From Liolophura sinensis (taxonomy: Eukaryota; Mollusca; Polyplacophora; Chitonida; Chitonidae): DNA of 64,000 nucleotides. A program made the position numbers and the translations under genes. The notes under the pieces were generated by a model. The model searched no databases. It was not told the origin of the DNA and saw only the letters and a list, made by a program, of their open reading frames with translations. Shown piece by piece: positions 46,190 through 57,276 of this stretch (its first letter is position 1; every line of letters begins with the position of its first letter). The stretch covers positions 4,271,338 to 4,335,337 of the forward strand of contig NC_088302.1 in the NCBI RefSeq assembly GCF_032854445.1. Reading direction: 5' to 3'.

Positions 46190-49100
46190 CTCTGGAAGAA
46201 ATAACGAAATTAGACTAGATTTAGGTTTACTCTATTATCTGTCTAATTTGCATTTAACGCCTTAACGTAAGCTCAGAGGGAAGTTCCATGATCTGGACGG
46301 CCGGGGAACCATTGCTCATTCTTACACGGTGAAGCTTTTGAGTATTCTGCTGAAGATATTTCCACACAAATACGTTAATACGAAACGATACGGCTGCAAA
46401 AATAACTCCTATAACCAATGACTAAAAATCAATATGGCTTCGAATCAATAATGGAAAACTTTTTATGCAACTCCTCATTTAAGTGGAAGAAACAGATGTG
46501 GTTCCGGCATTCACAGCTAGACGTATGTGGAAATAAACAAGTGCTATACATTCATGATTACCTTTCCTACTTTCATATGATCAAAATGGTACTTAGTCTT
46601 GTTTAAAAATGGAAGAGAGGAATATTCACAATAGCAAAACACCGAGAGGGCGTAATGAAGAATATCCAACAACAGGAATCAGTTTTCATTGCCCCACTAA
46701 ACCGGATGTATATCGACATACAATAAACTGTATATTTACATGGACAGCTCCCAAATGCTTACGCTTCGTCATTTATCTATATTGCTTATTGCACTGATCA
46801 AAGGGTTTACAGTTATCTCTTACCAACTTCTGCCCCATCAACGTTAAGAGAGACTTCTTCCTCATTGAAACCCTCCTCTGCCTTGTCTAAAGGCCAGTGG
46901 AAGCCTACCATAAACTGGTACAAGAACGCCCCTACCGGTGCCCCAATCAGCGGCCCCACAACTGGCACCCAGAAGTAATTGTAATTCCTGAAACTAAAAG
47001 AAAAACAAAGAACAATGAGAAGCAACAACGCAGAAGTCCACTAAATATCTTTGAAAAGTTTCAGAAAGAAAACACTGGCGTTGGCGTTCCGATCTCATCC
47101 TTCTGATGAAGATTTTCTCACATCCACCTTCTCGTGAGGAGACTTCCCACATCCACCTCCTGATGAGGAGACTTCCCACATCCACCTTCTGATGAGGAGA
47201 CTTCCCACATTCACCTCCTGATGAGAAGACTTCCCGCATCCACTTTCTGACGAGGAGACTTCCCACATCCACCTTCTGATGAGGAGACTTCCCGCATCCA
47301 CCTTCTGATGAGGAGACTTTCCACATCCACCTTCTGATGAGGAGACTTCCCACATCCACCTACTGATGAGAATACTTCCCACATTCACTTTATGACGAGT
47401 AGACTTCCCACATCCACCTTCTGATGAGAATACTTCCCACATCCACTTTCTGACGAGGAGACTTCCCACATCCACCTTCTGATGAGAATACTTCCCACAT
47501 CCACTTTCTGACGAGGAGACTTCCCACATCCACTTTCTGATGAGGAGACTTCCCACATCCACTTTCTGATGAGGAGACTTCCCACATCCAACTTCTGGTG
47601 ATGAAGAGTTTCCCACATCCACATTCTTGTGAGGAGATTTCCCACGTATTCCTGCTGATGAAGACTTTCCTACACCTACCTTCTTGTGAGGAGATATCCA
47701 TATACTTCTACTGATGAAGAGTTTTCCCACATCCACCTTCTGGTGATGAAGAGTTTCCCACATCCACCTTCTGGTGAGGAGATTTCCCACACACTTCTGC
47801 TGATGAAGAGTTTTCACACATCTACCCTCTGCTGGGGAGATTTCCCACACACTTCTGCTGAGGAAGAGTTTTTGCCCGTTTCCTTCTGATGTGGGTTTTT
47901 TCCTTTGGCACTGGTTCACTTTTTGTCCAACGAGGATTCTTTTCCTGACGAGAAGCTTTTAAAAACTAATTCCGCTATTTGATTATCCACCCAAGAACTA
48001 ATCTGTCTTCCCATAAGCACCATATCTAGTAGATTTTGAAGCGATACAACTTACCTGAAGGGTTCTGCTCCCCAGCCTGCTAACGCTGTGAACGTCCGGG
48101 GAGCCAAATCCCTGGCTGGGTTAATGCCGTACCCACAGTTGAGGCCAAATGTCATGCCGATTACAAAAACCACCAGTCCGATCAACAGGGGAATTATCCC
48201 TTTGTGCGGTTCCATGTTTTTGGGGTCAGTGATTGCCAGAATACAGACCAGCAAAATGGCTGTGCCCACAACCTGAGATGGAAAAACGACAACCGATCAA
48301 ATAATGGAACAGAAAAAGAAACTGTTATTAATACAGTTTTGCGATTCTAAGTTATCTAAGATAAGTTATCAAAAACAAATACACACACTGTATTTCGTTA
48401 TAGAAACCTGATGTTCAACCAAGAGACATGGATTTTCACGACTGATATTTTGCAGATTAGGGGGTCTCCGTGGTTTAGCACGCCAGTGCAGAGTAATGAC
48501 CCAGGAACCTCTCTCCAATGCGGTCGGTGTGAGTTCAAGTCCAGCTCATTCTGGCTTCCTCTCCAGCCGTACGTGGGGAGGTCTGGTAGCAACCTACGAA
48601 TGGTCGTGGGCTTTCCCAGGGCTCTGCCGGGTTTCCTCCCACCATAATGCTGGCCGCCGTCGTATGAGTGAAATATTCTTGACATCCATGAAATAAATAA
48701 ATAAATTTTGCAGATTGTGTCTCTGCGCTAGTAAGTATTAGGTTTCCAATCTACATGTTTTCTTGGGGTTTGACGTCGGTATTTGAACCCAAAGCCGACA
48801 TATCTATAGTGCTACCTCACTGAACAGCCATGCTGAATACACTAGACACGACGCCCCGCTCCGTCACAATGTGCTGACATTGCACCGACCAGAGCTTTGT
48901 TCATTGCTCTTATGCCGAGCGCCAAGCGATGTATAACTGCCAAGATTACCGATTAAGCATGACTCAATTCAGGATTGAACTCCGAATCTACCGTTTAGGA
49001 GGCAAACGCTCTATCCAGTGTAGTATACAAGTAGCGCAGCGTTACACTGTCGTTGTTTCGCCTTTACTACAGTGACTGCAGGATGCAAGTATATTCTGTA

Positions 49101-51135
49101 CCTCATTATATGTAAAGGACTGCCAATATTCTATATACATGCTTTGATATGGTATTTCAAGCTCTCTACGCTGCTTATTAATATATAATTATGTATCTAC
49201 CTGACTGGTGTTCTATGTCGTAAGTACTCAAGAATATTTCACTTCTACGACGGCCATCGACATTATGATGGGAGGAAACCGGAAAATACCCGGGGGAAAC
49301 CCTCAACTATCTGCAGGTAAATGCTGACAGACCTTCCCATGTACGACCGGAGATGCGCCCAGCATGAACTGGACGAGCTCACAGCGACCGCGTTGCGAGA
49401 GCTCCTCGGTCATTGTGCTAACATGCTATTGAACAACTCGGTCATGCAGGCCTCTTTTCAATACATACTTGATACACATATGTACAAAGAGAGTTCTGTT
49501 CTCACTTGAGAAATACACGTTACAACAAACAATATATGCAATGTTCACTAATACACAACAATGCTTGTATCGGTGTTAAACTGCTTTATAACTACAGAAA
49601 AATCGTTATTCTTTAAATGTTTTGAAAATTAGAGACTATTCGATTTGGAGTGCCCGGTAAATAGTAAAACTGGTGGTGAGACACTCAACATTCTGACTGA
49701 TACATTACTTTAGATTTAACTCCTTCATCATCAGTGTCCTAGGCGAAGGATGCAGTATCCACGCAAAACTCACTGTGCTATAAAATCACTCCTTACCGTA
49801 TTAAAGTACATTTTGATTCTTTCTTTGAATGTCCGCATCTTTTGTGTTTGCATCTATCTCTGCCGATAAAATATTTGTTAACTCGATTACGAGCGAGGTA
49901 GTGCCACATTCGTCATCGATCTGTATCCATCTCTCGGGACCCTCTAATCATTAAAAAATCAAGCAAATTTTTCAAAATGGAGCTGATAAATGTCGTAATG
50001 GTACAAGATATTACAGCGACCTTTTGGGATACACCATCTTGATCCACTAACCTGGTCTCCAAAACAGCTGGCTGTAGTGACGTATGGCTGAGGATAGGTG
50101 GCGAAGATTCCCGCCGTGGCGAACGGACCTGTCGTCTGCCGCACTCCACCATCAAAATTATTCAGTGCATCTGAAGAGGTAAAAAAATATCTTTCCACGT
50201 GAAAAACAAAAACAAATGCTTAAATTTTGCCTTAAATTTATTTTTTTTTTATTTTCAGGAATGGTCTCTGAAGGCCCAATTTTCTCGATGGGAACTTTCG
50301 TTACTGCATGGACTGAAATCATTCTACAGCTCAACTAGCCTTCCGCATGCTATACATTCACTCATGCCCCATAGAAGGCAACATGTCCTTCTTGCCGTTC
50401 TGTTCAGTGATATTGTGTTCAAATTTAATTAAAACCTCGACAAATATATCCTACTTTCAGAGAAACACAATGAAAATGCAGTCAATGGTCGCAGCTGACA
50501 TCTTTTGATAAGATCTAAATTGCCAGGAGAGAGGCCAATACTTGGTAGTATCAAAAGTAAAGGTAACAGCTCTCGGTATGCACGACGACCGAGCACCATT
50601 CACTTGAATCACGTTAAAGTAAAGTTATAACAAACTGTAAAGATCTTTGCATTTCAATCTTACCCCAGTAAACTCCGAAGAGGACGGCCGCAGCCATGAA
50701 TGCCCCTAAAAACTGAGCTACGATATAAACCGGAAGTTTCTTCCAGGAGAACTTTCCGAGCAGCGCCAAAGTGAAGGAAACGGAGGGGTTCATGTGAGCT
50801 CCTACAAATATAACAAAACATATATTATAGGTTAAGTAAGGAAATAATCCAGATACTTCAAGTCTGAGAAATAAGAAGATTCTACGATGCATAGAATTGA
50901 CAACCGAGAGTCAAAAACAGCAATGACGCTTTAGAACAAAGAAAATAATGATCATCTTGATTTCCCTTTTCAACTTTCATCAAAAACACTATCCTAGCGG
51001 AAGCTTACCGGATACTCCACCCGCCAAGTACACGCCCATAGCAACACCCAGTCCCCATGACCAATTGATTGACAGCTGTGTTCCCAAGTCTCCGTTGCTA
51101 AGAACGGTCTGAGCCACCGAGCCATCTCCAAACAT
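46083..51135 (-). CDS. Aquaglyceroporin (MIP family), six exons, 5' end missing
   Basis: Membrane channel for glycerol, water and other small neutral solutes. Exons (minus): 51135-51009, 50801-50664, 50170-50052, 48272-48055, 46987-46824, 46189-46083, together 873 nt (290 residues and stop), all in frame. It contains helix 2 (LGVAMGVYLAGGVSG), half-helix B with GAHMNPSVSF, helix 3, the long loop C (ATAGIFATYPQPY), helix 4, helix 5, half-helix E with INPARDLAPR, helix 6 and a charged C-tail. The Asp after the second NPA-Arg and the Tyr-Gly just before it are aquaglyceroporin marks. The first helix is not found, so the open MFGDGSVAQ start is an internal exon joined in phase 0. Odd point: the first NPA box is NPS. 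Confidence 0.93.
46824..46987 (-). CDS. Aquaglyceroporin exon 5 (helix 6)
   Basis: Acceptor AGTTTCAG then GAATTA; donor GTTG|GTAAGA. Codes NYNYFWVPVVGPLIGAPVGA, the sixth helix with its G-x-x-xG-x-x-xG packing motif, and an acidic tail start (DKAEEGFNEEEVSL). Confidence 0.93.
47101..47885. repeat. 29-bp minisatellite, about 27 copies
   Basis: Unit near CCCACATCCACCTTCTGATG + AGGAGACTT. The left part is tight; the right part (47590-47880) is diverged (CTTCTGGTGATGAAGAGTTT). It fills intron 4 of the aquaglyceroporin gene. The 29-bp unit lacks minus-strand stops, so overlapping spurious ORFs up to 274 codons appear. Confidence 0.97.
48055..48272 (-). CDS. Aquaglyceroporin exon 4 (helices 4-5, second NPA)
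   Basis: Acceptor CATCTCAG then GTTGTG; donor TTCAG|GTAAGT; 72 codons. VVGTAILLVCILAITD is helix 4, GIIPLLIGLVVFVIGMTFG helix 5, and NCGYGINPARDLAPR the second pore half-helix with the selectivity-filter Arg. Confidence 0.97.
48458..48705 (+). mobile_element. SINE copy, near full length
   Basis: GGTCTCCGTGGTTTAGCACG head, GTGAGTTCAAGTCCAGCTCA B box, body with CCACCATAATGCTGGCCGCC, tail GAAATAAATAAATAAAT. It lies in aquaglyceroporin intron 3, opposite to the gene. Confidence 0.92.
48768..49025. repeat. Dispersed repeat of a second kind
   Basis: ACTAGACACGACGCCCCGCT, GTCACAATGTGCTGACATTG, TATGCCGAGCGCCAAGCGAT and a terminal GGATTGAACTCCGAATCTAC. From memory this resembles an interspersed element frequent in bivalve genomes; only one copy is in the window, so the call is tentative. 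Confidence 0.5.
49195..49460 (-). mobile_element. SINE copy
   Basis: TCAAGAATATTTCACTTCTA, GATGGGAGGAAACCGG, CTTCCCATGTACGACCGGAG and CTCACAGCGACCGCGTTGCG follow the full body order of the family, with tRNA-like remnants at the right. Confidence 0.88.
50052..50170 (-). CDS. Aquaglyceroporin exon 3 (loop C)
   Basis: Acceptor CTCTTCAG then ATGCAC; donor CAG|GTTAGT; 39 codons: DALNNFDGGVRQTTG then ATAGIFATYPQPYVTTASCF. F-A-T-Y-P is typical of the long extracellular loop of aquaglyceroporins. Confidence 0.96.
50664..50801 (-). CDS. Aquaglyceroporin exon 2 (first NPA box, helix 3)
   Basis: Acceptor TTTGTAG then GAGCTC; donor TGGG|GTAAGA. GAHMNPSVSFTLALLGKFSW contains the first pore half-helix with NPS in place of NPA; then PVYIVAQFLGAFMAAAVLF is helix 3. 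Confidence 0.96.
51009..51135 (-). CDS. Aquaglyceroporin first recognised exon (helix 2)
   Basis: Acceptor TTTTATAG then ATGTTT; donor TCCG|GTAAGC. Codes MFGDGSVAQTVLSNGDLG then INWSWGLGVAMGVYLAGG. In relatives the MFG motif is the end of helix 1, so an upstream exon must supply the N-terminus. The ATG is probably internal. Confidence 0.93.
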
Positions 51136-51205
51136 CTATAAAACAACATATTAACATATACCAGTGTAAATAAGCAAGTTAATACATATGTCATATGCTG
51201 CAAGA

Positions 51206-51323
51206 CTAAAAACATTCCCCTAGGCTCTGCCCGTTTTCCTCCCACCATTATGCTGGTCGCCGTCGTATAAGTGAAATATTCTTGAGTGCGGCGTAAAACA
51301 CCACTCAAATAAATAAATAAATA
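51206..51323 (+). mobile_element. SINE 3' fragment
   Basis: CTAGGCTCTGCCCGTTTTCC, CGTCGTATAAGTGAAATATT, CTTGAGTGCGGCGTAAAACA and a TAAATAAATA tail. It begins 70 bp upstream of aquaglyceroporin exon 1. Confidence 0.88.
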
Positions 51324-54078
51324 TAAAAACCTTCAACCTTCATAACTGAAGTAAAAGCTAAATAAATTTTAGCCTTGAGTTCATTCAGTAAACATAGTTT
51401 TCCAAATGGAGAGCAAATTAAACGAAAACTTCATTTCAGCAGAAAGTTGTTTACAATTTAGTGTTGCTCATACAACTCTCTTTCAGGAAGAAGTCAAGTT
51501 TTTATTTCGGTGCAAGTGTAGTCAGTATCTAGGTCAAAATCAGAAGACAGACATTCATACCCTATATATAGCAACATGAATAGCTTGATATGATCGTTGT
51601 AAAGCCTTAATCAGTATTCATAAATTTAGTAACTTCCTGTTATATCTGTGCTCGTAGAATAAAGGACTGTTATCACGTGCCTCCACGCGATATCACAGGC
51701 TAAGATTCAATACACGTCCATCTGTCTAACCCCACAATCATCATAACGTCAGATTAGGTTACAGGCCTAAAATTGTGAGCCACCGTCAGGGTATTTATTT
51801 TAATACTATCTCCATTTCTTAGACTTTCAGGACAAAAAGCCTTAGACATCTTCATGATTCTCGGGTCTGTATACAGCAATACGATGGAGTGCATATATCA
51901 AGGTTAGAATATATGGGAAGTTTATCTGTCAACTTAGTGACCTCAGTGTCTTGTTATAATTCAAGTGAATATCTGAGCTAAGATAATATTACCAAAATGG
52001 TAAGTATTAGCTAGTAGGATTCAAAATTTTTTCTTCAAAGATCACTGAAATTTTCATGTATGTCTCAATGCGTTTTGCGACTGTCAAAATAGCAAAGGCG
52101 AATTCTACGACGTTTCATCTTTAAAAGCTCTAAAACTCAAATGTTGAGATTTTCACGGAATACATATTTAGTGCATATGGATACTGTGAACATTATGATC
52201 TTGACTATGATCACGAAATAAAAGAAATACAAGACTTGAACACAAGGTAGCGAAGGATAGTTCTGCGTTAAAATTATCAGCAGAAAAACGCTCTTGTTGA
52301 CAGGTGAGAATGAAACAATGAGAATTAGGGGCGTTTCGTCTGAAAATCGTAATTCTATTTAACTGGCGGCATAGACATATTTTTTATATATTGGGTATGT
52401 AATCGAGATCAGGTTGTATGGGTATGGCCTTATGACGGTTTACACGTCACTGATATAGTAAACCCTTTGGTCAATTCTACTCCCCAACAGACTTCACGCG
52501 TATCCTCATAAACTTTAATTTCATCACTTGACACAAGTAACTGTACAAGTAGACATACGATGTTTTCCACACTGTACTCTCGAGTAAAGGATCCCGTGAA
52601 TTGTTTCACCTTTGACCTTGACTAGAGTATATGACACAAGATACCCTTTAAAGTGACATGCCTTTAATCCCACTTCATTCACGATGTATATCGGAGTAAA
52701 GCAAAAACACGCAAGCCCTGAACAACTCTCCATTTGCAATACCGTTTAATCTGAGAATTATAGGCCTGCTGATGGAAAAGGCAAACGTGACTGGGAATGT
52801 TTTAACCTATGTTTACTGTTAATCGTATCCAACACAAATACCAGTCCAGTCTTAAAGCTTTAATTGCATAGCGATTGGGTCGCTTTTCTTTTTCTAGCAT
52901 GCATTAGCTTATATCACTATTCAGTCGAGCTGGCTTATCCTTATATCTGTACACTTTATGTTTATCATAAATCTTAATCTAAAATAGAACTACTGAAATG
53001 CATTATTTAGTGAGACTTTCACTATAATTTCAAGAAATGTTGAGCTTCTCTCAGAGCAGACAAATAAGTGCAAATCTGACGTTCGATCTAGACCTAATTG
53101 TTTTGGTGCGACTGATCGCCATGGCAACTGAAATATAAGCTGTCATAGGAATCACTAGGGATACGTCGCAATGCAAACTAAAAGGACCTTTCGCATAGAC
53201 GTGGCTACTTTTATAACCAGTCTGTTGATCTTAATACGTACTATGAGTCACAGGGAAGAAAAGCTTAGATTTGGCAGCTAGGCTCGCCTGCAGGAAACAC
53301 ACAGAGGCACAACTTCAACGGAATACACAAAGTACCAAAACTGTGAATTTGGTAATTTACAGTAATACATAGTGTGCAAAACATGAGCTCAATACTCACG
53401 GTACTTTTTAAGATATCACCACTAACATTTTGTTTAACATTGCTTTCCATGCATGACACTGGACGCCGACTCTAAGGGTATGACATAAGCTACGTCTGTA
53501 CTTTGCAAGGACAAGTTTACAAACGATCTTTCCACAAGTCTACTTAACTGCCGTTAACAGAGACATGTCGCATATGAGAAGCTTTGGGCGTACTGTGTTG
53601 CTTAGATGTAATGCTCAGTTGTGTGGCTTTGTGGGTTTGTGAGAGTAGCTTACTTCAAGGGAAGAGGCCGTCATTAAATAGAGTGTACAGCATGCAAAGT
53701 AACACGCTGTCTGATTAGTCACGTTTGACATGTGATGAAGTCCATCGGAATGTGAGCTGATGAAGAAATAGATGACCAGTAAATTAAATACACAGGTAAA
53801 ATCAAGACTCAGTCCATGTGACGTAACTTTGTGCATTCCAATGAGATTCCTACGTCATATCACCATCCGCATGATATATGAACCGCACAGCAGTGGTTGC
53901 CAATGGGGTACCGAATGACTGGAATCAAAAGACAGGAGTAGGAGTCAAATGAACGCATACCTGGCTCTCTCCAAATGATGCAAGGAATTCGTGGAATGTA
54001 TGGAATGTATGGAGGGAAATGTGGTGCTCATAACTGGAGTAGCCAAAATTCTGGCAGAATTGCGAAAGCAATACATAC
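51324..54078. other. Aquaglyceroporin upstream region or intron
   Basis: I searched for the missing helix-1 exon (an E-F-L-G-T-type block) and did not find it. No array or SINE recognised. Confidence 0.4.
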
Positions 54079-54196
54079 CTCTCCGGTTTGCAAATAACAG
54101 ATATATATCCAAGACCACAAAAAGAACAAAAACGGCCATAATTTTGTTGAACTTGATCTGCAACTTGTCTCGGTGAAGTCTTGTGAATCTACCCAT
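54079..54196 (-). CDS. Putative first exon of a type II membrane protein
   Basis: ATG at 54196 with upstream in-frame TAG at 54244; donor AGAG|GTATGT. It encodes MGRFTRLHRDKLQIKFNK, a basic cytosolic leader, followed by a single hydrophobic helix (IMAVFVLFVVLDIYLLF) and ANRR. Short basic tail plus one ~18-residue helix at the N-terminus is the layout of Golgi type II enzymes such as glycosyltransferases. I do not recognise the family and found no second exon. The phase (1) does not fit the aquaglyceroporin exon at 51135. Confidence 0.35.
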
Positions 54197-54384
54197 ACAG
54201 TTTCCATTTTGAGTAACCAACCGTTTTGAAAACAGTTCAAACTAGGACGAGAACGGCCATAATTTTCATGAATATGAATTAAACGAACGTTGTGAAACTC
54301 AAATGTGACCTGTGTAGTGTAATTTTAAAGCCAAGTACCAAATTACAACTGGGTTTGACGAAAAGCCTGGAAACATGTCCATGA

Positions 54385-54446
54385 CAGACAGGCAGATTGA
54401 CTGACAGGCAGACAGGCAGACGGGCAGACAGACAGACAGGCAGACC

Positions 54447-54477
<31 letters not shown>

Positions 54478-54525
54478 CGACAGGCAGATTGACTGACAGA
54501 CAGACAGGCAGACGGGCAGATTGAC
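54385..54525. repeat. CAGA-type tetranucleotide microsatellite
   Basis: Runs of GACA, GGCA and GACC units (GACAGACAGACAGACAGACA near 54452), with interspersed GATTGACT units. Confidence 0.95.
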
Positions 54526-55234
54526 GGACTGCGGATGGCAAAATCTCACGCCGATGCTCACATTCAGCCAGAAGCATGCACCAAATGACTTGGATACCAG
54601 TGATTCTGGTTTGTTTGATTGGAGTTTACCATTTCTGTCATATAAGGACGGTGTCTCCCTGAAGCAGAGTGGGTGGCCAGTGTTGTTTAGTTATTTTGTT
54701 TTAGTTTTTTAATGCTCAGCTACAGAATATTCCATCCATGTACCGTGTGACATACGGTACTGCGCGCCTTATATATCGGTAAAAGTGATCTTGAATTCCA
54801 CGAGCGCCGTTAGTTGTTTATTGTCACCAAATCCTGACGTACTATGACAGTGGGTGAATACACAAAATCAGTGTCCAAGGCACATATAACAGACATCGCG
54901 GCAAATATTTTAGACAACAAATTTTAGAGTGAATGATATATAGTCGCCATGCCTTCCTGTTTCCCAGACGGTCACTCAAAGATTGGAAAGTAGATTGGCT
55001 CATCGACAAAAGTGAATGTTAGTGTGTTCTATTTTGCACTCCTGCCTTTCAAATTCAAGTCACGTGCCAAACACGTGCAATTATCGGCGACGTGTACAAG
55101 TGATAATGTGTGACAAAAGATAAAACATTTCAAATAGAGAAAACTACGACAATTTGTGATATAGCTACGACTGAGAATTGGCCCGGAGTTTTCAATAGTC
55201 CATCTTAACTATATAACTCATCACTTACAGTTTT

Positions 55235-55645
55235 TTTCTTTTAGAGAGTCGCCTATATTCAGCTCTCTGCAAAATCAGTCATACTCACTACCAAAATTGT
55301 CTTGTCAATGATACGTAACAAAACACACTCTACACATGGATATGTTGGAAGTCCATATACTTGCAAAGTAGTCAGTGATACGTAACAAAAAAAGCTCTAC
55401 ACATGGATATGTTGGGAGTCCATATACTTGCAAAGAAAATCAAACTTAAACTCCGCCCAACATCCAGCATGCAACTGGTTTTGAAATAAGTATGACGTCG
55501 CCCGAGGAAATAGGTTCTTGCCCTCGAAACCGAGCTTATGGACTTTAAAATTATGAATTAGAAAAAGTGTTTTGACCAGAGGCAATTTAAGTAGCGAGTC
55601 TGACTGATTTTACAGTTGAATACAGGCGACTCTCTAAAAGAAATA
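55235..55645. mobile_element. MITE-like element with ~70-bp terminal inverted repeats
   Basis: The left end TCTTTTAGAGAGTCGCCTAT ... AAAATCAGTCATACTCACTA matches the reverse complement of the right end (TAGCGAGTCTGACTGATTTT ... AGGCGACTCTCTAAAAGA), about 75-80% identical over 70 bp. The interior has a direct duplication of about 59 bp (55310-55368 and 55376-55434). There is no transposase ORF. Target duplications were not resolved. Confidence 0.8.
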
Positions 55646-57230
55646 GACTATAATATAATAGTCGGTACAGAGGGATAACTTCTGTGGGTTCACAGGGCCT
55701 GGAATAAATGTATAACATCGATCTGGCAGCAAGGCCACCGAAGTGTTCGCCTGTAAGAGACTTTAGCTCAATACATACAATCCTTTAACCATTTACCGTA
55801 ACAAAGATAACATTACGCAGAAAAGACACGTGAAGTCAGGAATTTCGTGATGTACGGTAAATAAAAGCACGCATGCAGGACATTAGCGATGAACCATTCG
55901 TGTTACTGTGGTGTGTAACCACCACGAGATTGTATCACATTTCAACAACGCGCTCGTATTGTGTTGCTGAGGCGTGTGATTTGACGTTGCGGGATGGGTA
56001 ACCACTCTTCCTGAAGATGGCGTCTCAGACCTGATTCAGGTCATGTTTAACCGCATGAATTTCTTGTGGTGTGTGTCATGTCCTTAATGCCCAGCCGCAC
56101 GAATATTTCAGGAATCGTAACACGAATTCTCTGATGAAATAAAAATTGACGTTGAAAAATCTGGTTGACTCCTTTAATGACATTTTCAAAATCGACCAAT
56201 TTTCAGTTTGCGCATGCCCATTAGAGCACAACTGCACCTGCACGTTAATCGTTGATATACCACGTCCTCCGGATTACTGGGATAGTGTGTGCACAATTTC
56301 ATTGCGATCTAGTACATATCATAGGAGATATCGAACAACGATTTGCGGGGAACTTACTTTTGTTGCACTGCTTAGATTGTGCTCTATACAGGGTGGATAA
56401 TCCTAACTGAAGCCTGAAACATCTATGTATAAGAGAGAAACCCTACGTTTTAAGGTCCCCCACTACATCGGGGAGCGGCACAACTGTGGTTTGTGCATGG
56501 AAGATCCTTAACATTTGCTGTATATGCCGTATACAGGCTCGCTCAATAACGTTATGCCCATGTAATTACCAGTCATAATGGATTGTATTAATTATTTCTT
56601 CACTTCTCTCTGACCTTTTGTCTGCTTTCCCGAGATTTACTTATATATTTGCACAAATACCATCTGACACCTGTCACCTGTCATTCGAGAATGAAGGTTT
56701 TCCTGGACAGGTCATAATAATACACGCATTAAATTGAATTGCATACATCTCGCAGTATAATAGGGAATTCTTCCGGCTACAGAAATGACAATAAGCACAA
56801 AAACGCATTTATCAATTTGTTCACCGTGTATAAATGAAAAGTAGAGCATCCTCTTAAACAGAACAGCCCTCTGAAACTTTGCATGGAATAATTTGAGTAA
56901 AAATGAGCAAATAAACTATTCGACAGAATCCCCTCCCCCGTCCCAGTGTCGTTCTATCGTTAATCCACACATTGTAACAGTGTTGTCAAGAACTCTGGCA
57001 TTATTTGGTTGACAAAAAAATAAGAATAAAAAAAAAAGAAGCAAACTACATTCTATTACACATACGTATATGATTGAACGACATTTGTAAAAGTGAAATG
57101 GATGACCTGGAGTCTGAATAATACATAACACAGCATATAACAAATACCAAGAACGAAGCAGGACCCATTACAATGAGCAGATATACATCTACATTGGGCC
57201 AGCAATACCTTTCCTTATAGTATAATATAT
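55646..57230. other. Non-coding sequence
   Basis: No gene or repeat recognised. Confidence 0.45.
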
Positions 57231-57276
57231 GCATCTATTTATTTGATTGGTGTTTTACGCCGTACTCAAAAATATA
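57231..57276 (-). mobile_element. SINE tail fragment
   Basis: CATCTATTTATTTGATTGGT then TTTACGCCGTACTCAAAAAT: only the last 46 bases of the SINE. Confidence 0.85.

Noticed and set aside
47095-47919. 274-codon Lys/Ser-rich minus-strand ORF
   Set aside because: A 29-bp repeat in an aquaporin intron read through three frames.
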